Of a stretch of 55,349 nt of DNA, positions 7,849 through 17,325 are shown in pieces. Positions within the stretch are counted from its first letter, which is position 1, and each line of letters begins with the position of its first letter. A program made the position numbers and the translations under genes. Under the pieces are notes generated by a model. It made no database searches, was not told where the DNA came from, and saw only the letters and a list, made by a program, of their open reading frames with translations. Location of the stretch: NCBI GenBank assembly GCA_964605665.1, contig CAZSDP010000030.1, positions 1-55,349 of the forward strand, read 5' to 3'. Source of the stretch: CAZSDP01 sp964605665. GTDB taxonomy: Bacteria; Planctomycetota; UBA8108; UBA1146.

Positions 7849-9753
7849 ATGAACCACAGAACGATCCGAAAGTGTTCCGCATTGCTCGCGGTCGCTGCGG
7901 TATTTACATTCGCGGGTATCGTGAATGCGCAGCAGTCATTCAGCATCGTCGGAACCAACACCGTTCAAGGACTCGGTAGTGCTGATTACACTGTCGAGAT
8001 GGACAATACGGCCCCAGTTGAGGGTTATGTATTAGCAATCGACTATGACCCTGCGTTGGTCATGGTGACTGACGTGAATACTGCTGGCTCGGTTGCTGAG
8101 TCCGCCGGAGCGGAACTGATCGTTCCTGAGATTCTTCCCGCTGGTTTCACCATCGGGGTGGTCTTGGACGCTACAGCGCCATTCGATGGTCAGACGATTC
8201 CGGCCGGTACTGGGCAGAACGTCGGTACTTTCACTGCGCAGTCCGTGGTGATTTTGAACCAAGGCGATCCGTCGCTGACGACGAACTTCAACTTCCAGGA
8301 CGGTTCGCTGAACAACCCGCCCCTCGACAACATTCTTGTCCAGGGTGGGCTATCCGTTGGAGCCGGTGGTGGTTTGGGTCTGAACGATTCTGATCCTGCT
8401 GCTATGACAATCGGTCCTCCGCCCCCCGCCGGGCTCGAGATTGAGAGCGCGAGCTCCCCATCCACCATTTCCGGATGTGCACGCATCCTCTTGGATAACG
8501 ACGCGGGCGACACGCAGGGCTTCGTCCTGTCGATTTCGCACAACTCCGCGGTTGTGACCCTTGCCGACATCAACATCGACGGAACCGCGACTGAAGCGGC
8601 TGGCGCCGAGTTTGTTGTCGACAACATTCTTGCTGGTGGCGGAACTTTGGGCGTGGTTTTGGACTTCAATGCACCGTTCGATGGCCAGACCATCGCCGCG
8701 GGACAAGACATCCATATCGCGAACTACTGCTACAGCTGCGTGAACGAAGTCGTTTATGTCCTTGGTGATCCGGCTCCGCCGGCAGAAGTTTCTGATCTCA
8801 CCTTCGTGGACGGCGTCTTCGGATCTCCGCCGCTTTCAAACGTCGTCGTGGTCGGTGGACTCTCCATCAGCCCAGACCTCACCAACGGCACCTTCACGTG
8901 CGAGCCGGTCGGTGAGGCCCCGAACGACACCAACTTCTTCTGTGGTCCCGCTTCCTACGAAGGAACCGAAGACCCGGAGAACAACCTGCCAGGTCCTATC
9001 GAGCAAGATCCCGGTAGTGACGTCGAGATCTGCCTCTTCTACACCGACGAAGCAGATAACCTTCAAGGTGTGCAGCTTGCTCTCTGCTATGACTGCAACC
9101 TGACTGTGACCAACTTTGACATTTCTGGCTCGATCTTCGACGAAGTCGGAGCCGAATTCGTCAACTGGAATGCAGACAACGACGCCGGCGACGGCGACGG
9201 ATGCGAGTTTGTGGCTGGTATCTTGCTTGACGCCCTGCCGCCGTTCGATGCTCAAACCGTACCGCCGACCTCCGTGCCTCTCTTGATCGGCTGCATCACC
9301 GCGACCGTCAGCGAAACCGCAGCTTGCGATTCGCTGCTCGCCGTCGAGTGGTGTGACTTCATCGACGGAGCCGGTAGCGTCGACATCGAAAACATCGCGA
9401 TCATCGACTTCCAGTCGATTCAGACCTTCGATCGCTATGACTGCGCCATTCTCGTGGTGCCCGAAGAGATCTTCCAGCGTGGTGACTGCAACGACGACGA
9501 CAAAGTCGACCTGGCAGACGCCGCTAAGATTCTCGGCTGGCAGTTCGGTGGCGAAACGATCGTTTGCCCCGACGCTTGCGACGCGAATGACGACGGCAAG
9601 ATCAACCTCGCCGACGCAGTCTTGGTTCTGAACTACATGTTCCTCTTCGGCGATCCTCCGCCGGATCCGGGACCGGTCAATGGTATGGAAGGTCAAGACC
9701 CGACCGCCGACGACCTCTCTGAGTGCATGAGTGACGACACCTTCTGTCCGTAA
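7849..9753 (+). CDS. Secreted three-module cohesin-like/dockerin protein (A1)
   Basis: Exported protein of 634 residues, function unknown. ATG follows gggaggag. A signal peptide ends VNA|QQ at residue 27. Three related beta-rich modules follow (about 28-190, 195-360, 365-540), each with a 'VQGFVLxxxHD'-like strand, a GVVLDxxxPFDGQT(I/V) stretch and a closing PPLxN(I/V)(L/V)V motif. They look like divergent cohesin-type domains, which is inference. Residues 544-607 form a dockerin-like pair of EF-hand loops (GDCNDDDKVDLAD and CDANDDGKINLAD) with calcium ligands D/N/D/D/D. The tail ends in C-x6-C-P. First of ten such genes, and closest to A2 at 15292. A role in cell-surface or extracellular assembly is plausible but unproven. 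Confidence 0.9.
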   Translation: MNHRTIRKCSALLAVAAVFTFAGIVNAQQSFSIVGTNTVQGLGSADYTVEMDNTAPVEGYVLAIDYDPALVMVTDVNTAGSVAESAGAELIVPEILPAGFTIGVVLDATAPFDGQTIPAGTGQNVGTFTAQSVVILNQGDPSLTTNFNFQDGSLNNPPLDNILVQGGLSVGAGGGLGLNDSDPAAMTIGPPPPAGLEIESASSPSTISGCARILLDNDAGDTQGFVLSISHNSAVVTLADINIDGTATEAAGAEFVVDNILAGGGTLGVVLDFNAPFDGQTIAAGQDIHIANYCYSCVNEVVYVLGDPAPPAEVSDLTFVDGVFGSPPLSNVVVVGGLSISPDLTNGTFTCEPVGEAPNDTNFFCGPASYEGTEDPENNLPGPIEQDPGSDVEICLFYTDEADNLQGVQLALCYDCNLTVTNFDISGSIFDEVGAEFVNWNADNDAGDGDGCEFVAGILLDALPPFDAQTVPPTSVPLLIGCITATVSETAACDSLLAVEWCDFIDGAGSVDIENIAIIDFQSIQTFDRYDCAILVVPEEIFQRGDCNDDDKVDLADAAKILGWQFGGETIVCPDACDANDDGKINLADAVLVLNYMFLFGDPPPDPGPVNGMEGQDPTADDLSECMSDDTFCP

Positions 9754-9771
9754 ACTGAAACCCATCGCCAT

Positions 9772-9805
9772 GAGTTTGGGGGATCGTGATCGATTCCCCA
9801 AACTC
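9772..9805 (+). terminator. Hairpin after A1
   Basis: A 10-bp perfect stem gagtttgggg (9772-9781) with ccccaaactc (9796-9805) starts 18 nt after the stop. No T-tract follows, so it may protect the mRNA end or terminate weakly. Confidence 0.5.
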
Positions 9806-9871
9806 AGAGCTTGGGCTCGAAGAACAGTTGTTTGATAAGAGCCCTGCTCGATTCCATACGAAAGGACGACA

Positions 9872-11188
9872 ATGAACAGGAAGTTTTTTGCTGGCCTGGC
9901 GGTGGTTGCGCTCATTTGCGTATCAACCTCGCTCAGTGCCCAGGACCAGGCCATGAACTCAGGCAGTGGTTCCGGGGTGGCCGGCGGGTCAATTACGATT
10001 TCCACAACTCTCGACAACACTGGGGGAGACCCCGTCGCTGGTTGGTCGGGTGGACTCTGCAACACCGCCGAGTTTACGCCTGGCACCCCTACAGACACGA
10101 TGCTGTGGGACTTCAACGAGCGTGCAGCATTCGCTGACGGTGTGACCCAGGGCGTGGTGATCTGCTTTACCGGCTGCAATCCGATTCCTGGTGGAACTCT
10201 CGGTACAGAGATGTACTCCGTCACCTATGCGGTCGACGCGGGTGCTGCTCCTGGCGATTATCCGACCACCTGGTGTGACACTCTTGGGGCTCCCCCGGTT
10301 TCGACCGTGGTGGTGGTCAATGGCGCTTCAGTTCCTCCCGCCCAAAACGGTGGAATCTTGACGGTTATTGACGTTCCCGATCCCGAGTTTAACTACGAAG
10401 CTCCGGACGCGGGCCCCTACAACTATCCGTCGACTGGCGGAATTGGTGGCATGAGCTTCAGTGTCGATTACTCGATCTCCGAGACCGACAATTCTGGTGC
10501 TGGTGCTATGTTCCCGAACGACACCCAGGGCTTCTCGATGGGGCTGTCTCACGATGACACTCTCATCAATACCTCGTCTGTCGCTTCGACCGGTGCCCTC
10601 GCTGGGCTCCTCGGTGGTGCGGGACCTGACTTCCTTGAAACCAATACCTTGACCAACGGTTTCACGGTCGGTTGCGTCTACTGCTTCACCGGTTGCGCTA
10701 CATTGGCATTTACCTCCTCCGAGCCAGTTGTCAGCGTGGGTTACAGCGGTGTTGCGGGAGCGCTGATGGGCGTGACCGGAGCAACGACGAGCAGTCTCAG
10801 TTGGGACAGTGGTCTCGGCATGCCGCCAGTTTCGAACGTGGTCGTTGTTGGTGGAGCGAGCCTCGCGGCGAACTTCAGCAACGGCACGATCACCTTCAAC
10901 GGAACCACAACCGTTGCATTCGAAACGGGTGATGCAAATGGTGACGGCATTATCAATGTCGCAGACATCATTTGGATTTTGCAGGAGCTGTTCCAAGGTG
11001 GACCTGCAAGTCAGTGCTCGATCGCGCTCGATGCCAATGGAGACGGCATGACAGACATTGCTGACGCCCAGTATCTCGCAAACTACATCTTCTTGGGTGG
11101 GCCGCCTCCGGCCGATCCGTTTGGTACCTGCGCGACGCGCATGGGTCAGACTCCAGAAGATTGTTCTGTTGCGGGTTGCACTCCGTAA
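9872..11188 (+). CDS. Secreted two-module cohesin-like/dockerin protein (B1a)
   Basis: Exported 438-residue protein of unknown function. aaagga precedes the ATG. The signal peptide ends LSA|QD at residue 23. Two beta modules follow (about 24-170 and 175-345). The first holds GVVICFTGCNPIPGG and closes with PPVSTVVVVNG; the second has QGFSMGLSHDDTL and VGCVYCFTGC and closes with PPVSNVVVVGG. Dockerin-like EF-hand loops begin near residue 353 (GDANGDGIINVAD and LDANGDGMTDIAD). The tail ends DCSVAGCTP, a C-x4-C pair. The gene, its leader around the start codon and its terminator are closely repeated in the next gene, so the two are a recent tandem duplication. Confidence 0.9.
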   Translation: MNRKFFAGLAVVALICVSTSLSAQDQAMNSGSGSGVAGGSITISTTLDNTGGDPVAGWSGGLCNTAEFTPGTPTDTMLWDFNERAAFADGVTQGVVICFTGCNPIPGGTLGTEMYSVTYAVDAGAAPGDYPTTWCDTLGAPPVSTVVVVNGASVPPAQNGGILTVIDVPDPEFNYEAPDAGPYNYPSTGGIGGMSFSVDYSISETDNSGAGAMFPNDTQGFSMGLSHDDTLINTSSVASTGALAGLLGGAGPDFLETNTLTNGFTVGCVYCFTGCATLAFTSSEPVVSVGYSGVAGALMGVTGATTSSLSWDSGLGMPPVSNVVVVGGASLAANFSNGTITFNGTTTVAFETGDANGDGIINVADIIWILQELFQGGPASQCSIALDANGDGMTDIADAQYLANYIFLGGPPPADPFGTCATRMGQTPEDCSVAGCTP

Positions 11189-11230
11189 TAGGGCTCCTGT
11201 TGAGAGCTTTGGCCAGCATTGCTGGTACTT

Positions 11231-11268
11231 CGGCTTGGGAGCTTCGTGCTCTCAAGCCGATTTTTTTT
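11231..11268 (+). terminator. Rho-independent terminator after B1a
   Basis: A 12-bp stem with a TTCG-type loop: cggcttgggagc (11231-11242) pairs with gctctcaagccg, with one G-T wobble, followed by eight T. Nearly the same stem ends the next two genes. Confidence 0.9.
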
Positions 11269-11501
11269 GACCGTTTTGTGTTTTGATTGATTTCAGCGCG
11301 GGCCGATGAGGAGAGTGAGTTTCTGGGACTGACAACCTCTAGCAGAGTCGCAGTCAAACTCTCCAGACGGTACTCGCGAGGGACTTTTCAATGAGACGAA
11401 TACCTGCTCACGGGGAATTCGAGAGACCCCCTGAGTCCAAAGAGCTTCGGAGTGACGAAGAGCGCCTCCGTACCAAGCTCGTTGGGTAAGAAAGGACGAC
11501 A

Positions 11502-12815
11502 ATGAACAGGAAGTTTTTTGCTGGCCTGGTGGTGGTCGCGCTGATTTGCGGATCCACCTCGCTCAGCGCTCAGCAAGCGATGACCGCTGGCAGTGGTTCA
11601 GGCGCTGCTGGAGGATCGATCACGATTGCTGCATCCCTCGACAATAGCGGCGGAGATGCCGTCGCGGGATGGTCGAGTGGACTTTGCAACACCGCAGAGT
11701 TTACTCCCAGCACCCCGACCGATACGGGATTGTGGGACTTCAATGAGCGTGCAGCATTTGCTGACGGTGTAACCCAGGGCGTGGTGATCTGCTTCACCGG
11801 CTGTAATCCCATTCCCGGCGGAACTCTCGGTACCGAAATGTACTCGGTCACCTATGCAGTTGATGCCGGCGCTGCTCCTGGCGATTACCCCACGACTTGG
11901 TGTAACAGCCTCGGTGCTCCTCCAGTTTCCACCGTGGTGGTGGTCAATGGGCAGTCGGTTCCGCCTACTCAGAATGGCGGAATTCTGACCGTCCTCGATA
12001 TTCCCGATCCTGAGTTCAATTATGAAGCCCCCGATGCCGGACCTTACAACTACCCGTCGGTCGACGGAATCGGTGGTATGACCTTCAGTGTCGACTATTC
12101 GATCTCGGAGACGGACAACTCTGGCGCTGGTGCTATGTTCCCGAACGCGACCCAGGGCTTCTCGATGGGGCTGTCACATGATGACACCCTCATCAACACC
12201 TCCTCCGTTGCGTCGACCGGCGTTCTTGCCGGGCTCCTCGGTGGTGCGGGCCCCGACTTCCTCGAAACGAACACCTATTCCAATGGTTTTACCGTTGGTT
12301 GCGTGTATTGCTTCACCGGATGTGCCACCCTTGATTACGCGTCATCTGAGCCGGTCGTCAGTGCCGGATACACTGGTGTGATGGGTGCCCTGATGGGCGT
12401 GACTGGTGCGACGACAAGCAGTCTCACCTGGGACAGTGGCCTCGGTTCACCCCCAGTGTCAAACGTGGTTGTTGTCGGAGGAGCGAGCAACGCAGCGAAC
12501 TTCAGCAACGGCACGATCACCTTTAACGGAACCACGACGGTGGCTTTCGAAACGGGTGATGCGAATGGCGATGGCAACATCGATGTCGCAGACATCGTTT
12601 GGATCTTGCAGGAGCTGTTCCAGGGAGGAACTCCCAGCACCTGCCCGATCGCACTTGATGCCAACGGTGACGGTACGACAGACATCGCTGACGCCCAGTA
12701 TCTCGCAAACTACATCTTCTTGGGTGGACCAGCTCCGGCCGATCCGTTCGGTACCTGCGCGACGCGCATGGGCCAGACTCCGGCAGATTGTCTCTCCGCG
12801 GGTTGTACTCCATAG
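11502..12815 (+). CDS. Secreted two-module cohesin-like/dockerin protein (B1b)
   Basis: Exported 437-residue protein, near-copy of B1a over its whole length with the same ribosome binding site, start context and signal peptide (LSA|QQ). It shares the two modules, FTGC-containing segments and PPVSTVVVVNG / PPVSNVVVVGG closing motifs. The dockerin-like loops begin near residue 353 (GDANGDGNIDVAD, LDANGDGTTDIAD) and the C-x4-C tail ends DCLSAGCTP. Differences from B1a are scattered and mostly conservative, with several synonymous changes, which suggests selection on the protein after duplication. Function unknown. About 310 bases separate it from the B1a stop, containing the B1a terminator and no gene. 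Confidence 0.9.
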   Translation: MNRKFFAGLVVVALICGSTSLSAQQAMTAGSGSGAAGGSITIAASLDNSGGDAVAGWSSGLCNTAEFTPSTPTDTGLWDFNERAAFADGVTQGVVICFTGCNPIPGGTLGTEMYSVTYAVDAGAAPGDYPTTWCNSLGAPPVSTVVVVNGQSVPPTQNGGILTVLDIPDPEFNYEAPDAGPYNYPSVDGIGGMTFSVDYSISETDNSGAGAMFPNATQGFSMGLSHDDTLINTSSVASTGVLAGLLGGAGPDFLETNTYSNGFTVGCVYCFTGCATLDYASSEPVVSAGYTGVMGALMGVTGATTSSLTWDSGLGSPPVSNVVVVGGASNAANFSNGTITFNGTTTVAFETGDANGDGNIDVADIVWILQELFQGGTPSTCPIALDANGDGTTDIADAQYLANYIFLGGPAPADPFGTCATRMGQTPADCLSAGCTP

Positions 12816-12853
12816 CAACTTCTTGAAGGTTGTTGCCAGTTTGACTGGCTTTT

Positions 12854-12891
12854 CGGCTTGAGAGCATATTGCTCTCAAGCCGATTTCTTTT
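12854..12891 (+). terminator. Rho-independent terminator after B1b
   Basis: A 13-bp perfect stem: cggcttgagagca (12854-12866), loop tat, tgctctcaagccg (12870-12882), followed by atttctttt. Paralogous to the terminators at 11231 and 14488. Confidence 0.88.
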
Positions 12892-13138
12892 GCTTCAGTC
12901 GATTCGGTACTTCAGAATGTAGTGAACTATCAAGCGATCATGTACGGGCTGACTATTTTTGACTGAATGACTATGAACGAAGCAGTGGTGTGACTTCAAA
13001 GGCTGACGCAAGAATCTTGTGGTGAGTTCGTGGGGTATCTGCTTTGTGAATCTCTGTTCTAGCCGACTTCCCTAGGGGGGGAAGAAACTCGGTTTGGTCT
13101 GTCCAATGGAGACGACCAGTTCTCTTGAGAGGAAGACG
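12892..13138. other. Intergenic region before B1c
   Basis: About 250 bases without a gene, from the B1b terminator to the B1c start. A gagaggaag ribosome binding site stands just before 13139. No promoter pair was recognised with confidence. Confidence 0.4.
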
Positions 13139-14449
13139 ATGAACCTTAAGCTCGATTTGACGTTCGTCATCGGCGTTCTGCTCGGTGTTTCTCAGTCGCT
13201 GATGGCCCAAGATATCTCGATGACTGTCGGGACGGCGAATGGTACGACTGGTGGGACCATCACGGTCGTGACCACTTTGGACAATAACTCTATTGATCCC
13301 GTGGCTGGCTGGTCGAGTGGCCTCTGTAATGACCCTGCGGTCAGCCCGGGGGTTCCCACGGATACCGGCTTGTGGGACTTCAATGAGCGGGCGGCTTTTC
13401 CCGACGGTGTGACTCAAGGCGTGGTGATTTGCTTTACCGGCTGTAACCCGATTCCCGGTGGTACCGTCGGAACCGAGATGTATCAGGTCACTTACACTCT
13501 CGCTCCTAGCGCGCCACCTGGGCAGTACGATCTGATCTGGTGCAATACTCTCGGATCTCCTCCCGTCTCCACGGTGGTGGTGGTCAATGGCGCATCGCTC
13601 CCACCTCTTCAAAACAATGGATCGCTTATGGTCACTCCGCCGCCCACTCCTGAGTACAACTATGAGGCTCCCGACGTTGGTCCTTACAACTACCCGTCGA
13701 CAGATGGAATCGGGGGGATGAGCTTCAGTGTCGATTGCTCGATCTCCGAGACCGACATTCCGGGTTCTGGTTTCCCGAACGCGTCCCAGGGCTTCTCGAT
13801 GGGGCTGTCTCACGATGGCAGTCTCATCGATGCGTCGTCCGTGGAGGAGATTGGAGTTCTTGCGGGACTTAATGGAGGTATAGGACCTGATTACTTTGTG
13901 TTCGATACTTTCAGTAATGGTCTTACGGTGGGTTGTGTCTATAGCGCAATAGGAGCTAGCACGCTCGCGTTCCCTTCCTCAGAGCCGGTGGTTCGCGTCG
14001 AATACTCCGGGGTGATGGGGGCTCTGGTGGGAGTGAATGGTACGACGACCAGCAGCCTCACCTGGGAGAACGGTCTCGGTATTCCGCCCGGTGCGAATGT
14101 GGTGGTGGTCGGTGGAGCAAGCCTTCTGACAAACTTCAGCAACGGCACGATCACCTTCAACGGAACCACGACGGTGGCTTTCGAAACGGGCGATGCAAAT
14201 AGTGATGGCATCGTCAATGTCGCAGACATCGTCTGGATCTTGCAGGAGCTGTTCCAGGGAGGAACTCCCAGCGCCTGCCCGATCGCACGCGATGCCAACG
14301 GTGACGGTACGACAGACATCGCTGACGCCCAGTATCTCGCGAGCTACATCTTCATGGGCGGGCCGGCTCCGGCCGATCCGTTCGGTACCTGTGCCACGCG
14401 CATCGGCCAGACTCCAGAAGATTGTTCTGTTGCAGGTTGCACTCCATAG
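13139..14449 (+). CDS. Secreted two-module cohesin-like/dockerin protein (B1c)
   Basis: Exported 436-residue paralogue of B1a and B1b. The start at ATG 13139 is chosen over an upstream in-frame GTG at 13094 because gagaggaag lies just before it and the product then begins with a signal peptide (MNLKLDLTFVIGVLLG, cleavage LMA|QD). The N-terminal half is more diverged from B1a/B1b than the dockerin end (GDANSDGIVNVAD, RDANGDGTTDIAD), which is nearly the same as B1b at the DNA level; the last ~30 bases match B1a better. The second FTGC motif is changed (VYSAIGAST), so one cysteine pair of the siblings is lost. C-x4-C tail. Function unknown. Confidence 0.9.
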   Translation: MNLKLDLTFVIGVLLGVSQSLMAQDISMTVGTANGTTGGTITVVTTLDNNSIDPVAGWSSGLCNDPAVSPGVPTDTGLWDFNERAAFPDGVTQGVVICFTGCNPIPGGTVGTEMYQVTYTLAPSAPPGQYDLIWCNTLGSPPVSTVVVVNGASLPPLQNNGSLMVTPPPTPEYNYEAPDVGPYNYPSTDGIGGMSFSVDCSISETDIPGSGFPNASQGFSMGLSHDGSLIDASSVEEIGVLAGLNGGIGPDYFVFDTFSNGLTVGCVYSAIGASTLAFPSSEPVVRVEYSGVMGALVGVNGTTTSSLTWENGLGIPPGANVVVVGGASLLTNFSNGTITFNGTTTVAFETGDANSDGIVNVADIVWILQELFQGGTPSACPIARDANGDGTTDIADAQYLASYIFMGGPAPADPFGTCATRIGQTPEDCSVAGCTP

Positions 14450-14487
14450 GAACTACCGGATCGAGCTCACGAGATCGTCGGATGTTT

Positions 14488-14525
14488 CGGCTTGAGAGCG
14501 TGCTGCTCCCAAGCCGAAATTTTTT
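14488..14525 (+). terminator. Rho-independent terminator after B1c
   Basis: Stem cggcttgagagc (14488-14499), loop gtgct, gctcccaagccg (14505-14516), followed by aaattttttg. Third copy of the shared terminator. Confidence 0.88.
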
Positions 14526-15291
14526 GTGGAGAGGATTGGTGTTCCAAGAAACTCGAAACGGTATTCATCTTCGATCCAATGTGGCGAGAACGGTGATTTC
14601 GAGCCATCGGTTGGGGTGGGGCGCTTGACTCGCCATCGGGCGATTCGAATTGTTTCTCCGACCCGAGGAGGACACGATCCTCGTGATCGATCTTGTGTAT
14701 CTAGGGAATCGTCAACCACCCGCCGAAGTTCACTGTATGAAGCTTTGCCGAGGATGATCAGGGACGAATCCCCACTCTCCAATCGAGCTGGAGGTCATGA
14801 TTTAGGCGGACTGGCGGAGATCGGGAGCCGCGAAACCTGGACTTTCACCGCGATGATCGCTGTGCTACATTATCGGCGAAGTGGATTCGGGGTGAGTCGT
14901 CACTGAGCTGTCGGTTTGTGCCTTGAGTCACCGGGATTCCCGATTCGATTTTGGGAATCCGTATCTCCTGGGCCTCGCGATCCCCGGGGTCTCGAGTCCA
15001 TTGCATTGATACGTGAAGTGGGTCTGTTACTGATTCAACTTGTGAAGAGAAGACGTTTTTACTGTTTGCTCTCTTGAGGCGGGGCTTCGACTGTGGGAGT
15101 TGAAGTCATCCGGCAATTGGGGAATTCCGAACGACTGAAGTTGCTTCTTCGTCAACGGCTCAATTGGAGTTGTCGATCGAGATGGTGAGCTAGAACCGGT
15201 CACTCGGAGAGGAAAATTGAGGGTCGTTGTTCCTGTGGAGGTCGGTATGAACATCGATCGAAGCGACCCTTTGGATATCAGCGAGGAGAAC
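14526..15291. other. Long intergenic region before A2
   Basis: About 770 bases without a supported gene. It holds a possible extended -10 (tgcTACATT, -10 at 14866-14871) with no good -35. It also holds an 8-bp perfect hairpin (ggattccc 14934-14941 with gggaatcc 14953-14960). The A2 ribosome binding site gaggag lies at the end. A long untranslated leader is possible. Confidence 0.4.
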
Positions 15292-17187
15292 ATGAGAAGC
15301 AAGATCAGTTACTCGATCGTGGCTTTTGCGGTCCTTCTGTTCGCCGGAAGTTCGATCGATGCTCAACAGTCGTTGAGTATCGTTGGAACGAACACTGTTC
15401 AGGGACTAGGTTCAGCGGACTTCTCGGTGGAGATGGATAGCACCGCTCCAGTTGAGGGGTACGTGCTCGCCATTGACTACGACCCTGCAGTCGTCGTGGT
15501 GACAAACGTGAGTGCGGACGGATCGGTCGCGGAAAGTTCTGGCGCTGAGTTGGTTGTGCCGGAGATTCTCCCTGCCGGATTCACTCTCGGGGTGGTCATG
15601 GATGCCATCGCCCCCTTTGATGGGCAGACCATTCCAGCGGGAATGGGTCAGAATGTCGGTTCTTTCACCGCTCAGTCCTCAATCATTCTTTCGCCGGGCG
15701 ATCCTCTCGTGACGACCAATTTCAATTTCGTCGATGGTTCACTGAACAATCCGCCTCTCGATAACATCATCGTGCAGGGTGGACTTTCAGTTGGCGCCGG
15801 GAGTGGATTGACACTCAACGACTCTGATCCGGCAGCATTGACCATCGGTCCACCCCCACCCGCGGGACTCGAGATCGAAAGCGCGAGCTATCCCTCCACC
15901 GGTGGGGGATGTGTCCGAATCCTCCTCAATAACGATGCGGGAGACACCCAAGGATTCGTCACCTCTGTTTCCCACGACGCTTCCGTGTTGACCCTCGTCG
16001 ACATCAATATCAATGGAACCGCCACCGCGGCGGCGAGCGCAGAGTTCATCGCTCCCAATCTTCTCGCCGCAGGGGGAACCCTCGGAGTGGTTCTCGATTT
16101 CAATGCTCCATTCGACGGTCAGACCATCGCCGCCGGGCAAGATCTACATATCGCCAATTACTGCTACGACTGCGTGAACGCGATCATCTATGTGCTCGGC
16201 GATACTCCACCACCTGCTGATGTGTCCGATCTCACCTTTGTCGACGGAGTCTTCGGAACTCCTCCCCTAGACAATGTGGTGGTCGTCGGTGGTCTTTCGA
16301 TCAATCCTGACCTGGTCAATGGCACCTTCACTTGCGAGCCGGTCGGTGAAGCGCCGAACGACACCAACTTCTTCTGTGGTCCGAGTGACTTTGAAGGCAC
16401 TCTCGATCCTGAGAACAACTTGCCAGGTCCGATCGAGGGTCCTGCTGGCTCTGACGTCGAGATTTGTCTCTTCTACACCGACGAGTTCGATAATCTTCAG
16501 GGGCTACAGGCGGGTATCTGCTTCGATTGTAACTTGAACTTCAACTCCTTCTCGATTTCGGGGTCGATCTTCGATGAAGTCGGAGCTGAGTTCGTGAATT
16601 ACAACATCGACAATGATCCGGCCGATGGCGACGGTTGCGAATTCGTCCTCGGGATCTTGCTGGATGCTCTGCCCCCCTTCGATGATCAAACGGTTCCGCC
16701 GACTTCAGTGCCGCTCTTGATCGGTTGTGCCAATGCGACGATCGATCCCACTGCCGCATGTGAGTCTGAGCTGGTCGTGGAATTCTGTAACGACATCAAC
16801 GGCGCCGGCAACGTGGCCATCGAGAACATCGCGATCATCAACTTCGAGTCGATTCAGAACTTTGATCGCTATCCGTGCGCGGTCCGCGTGGTTCCCGAAG
16901 AAATCTTCCAGCGCGGAGACTGCAATGATGATGATAAAGTTGACCTTGCCGATGCCGCGAAGATCCTCGGATGGCAGTTCGGCTCGGAAACTATTGTTTG
17001 TCCAGACGCCTGTGACGCGAATGACGACGGAAAGATCAACCTCGCGGACTCAGTGTTGATTCTGAATTATATGTTCCTCTTTGGAGATCCGCCTCCCGAT
17101 CCGGGACCGGTGGATGGAATGGAAGGGCCTGACCCAAGCGCCGACAATCTAGATATTTGTAACAGTAATGACACCTTCTGCCCGTAA
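15292..17187 (+). CDS. Secreted three-module cohesin-like/dockerin protein (A2)
   Basis: Exported 631-residue paralogue of A1. Start at ATG 15292 is preferred to an in-frame upstream codon at 15217 because gcgaggagaac precedes it and a signal peptide then starts the protein (MRSKISYSIVAFAVLLF, cleavage IDA|QQ). Three modules and domain borders match A1, with many identical runs such as NTVQGLGSADFSVEMDSTAP and NDTNFFCGPSDFEGT. Dockerin-like loops begin near residue 541 (GDCNDDDKVDLAD, CDANDDGKINLAD) and the tail is C-x6-C-P. It stands between the B1 and B2 groups, so A1+B1 and A2+B2 look like duplicated blocks. Function unknown; probably extracellular. Confidence 0.9.
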   Translation: MRSKISYSIVAFAVLLFAGSSIDAQQSLSIVGTNTVQGLGSADFSVEMDSTAPVEGYVLAIDYDPAVVVVTNVSADGSVAESSGAELVVPEILPAGFTLGVVMDAIAPFDGQTIPAGMGQNVGSFTAQSSIILSPGDPLVTTNFNFVDGSLNNPPLDNIIVQGGLSVGAGSGLTLNDSDPAALTIGPPPPAGLEIESASYPSTGGGCVRILLNNDAGDTQGFVTSVSHDASVLTLVDININGTATAAASAEFIAPNLLAAGGTLGVVLDFNAPFDGQTIAAGQDLHIANYCYDCVNAIIYVLGDTPPPADVSDLTFVDGVFGTPPLDNVVVVGGLSINPDLVNGTFTCEPVGEAPNDTNFFCGPSDFEGTLDPENNLPGPIEGPAGSDVEICLFYTDEFDNLQGLQAGICFDCNLNFNSFSISGSIFDEVGAEFVNYNIDNDPADGDGCEFVLGILLDALPPFDDQTVPPTSVPLLIGCANATIDPTAACESELVVEFCNDINGAGNVAIENIAIINFESIQNFDRYPCAVRVVPEEIFQRGDCNDDDKVDLADAAKILGWQFGSETIVCPDACDANDDGKINLADSVLILNYMFLFGDPPPDPGPVDGMEGPDPSADNLDICNSNDTFCP

Positions 17188-17325
17188 GTGGGCGGGGTCG
17201 TTTTCAGGGGTTGATGATATGGCCCTTGGCAAGAGATAGAATGCAAGTTACGCCGATCTTGGAACGACATGTTCGTCCTTGATCCTACACTCGCCAAAGT
17301 GGGCGGGCGGAAAGAAAGGGAAGAA

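Noticed and set aside
8836..10224. 462-codon minus-strand frame across A1 and B1a
   Set aside because: Antisense to two clear secreted-protein genes; it arises from their codon bias and repeats none of their family features.
9872..14449. Tandem near-copies considered as a mobile element or phage repeat
   Set aside because: No transposase, integrase or terminal inverted repeats; the copies are explained by gene duplication with their terminators.
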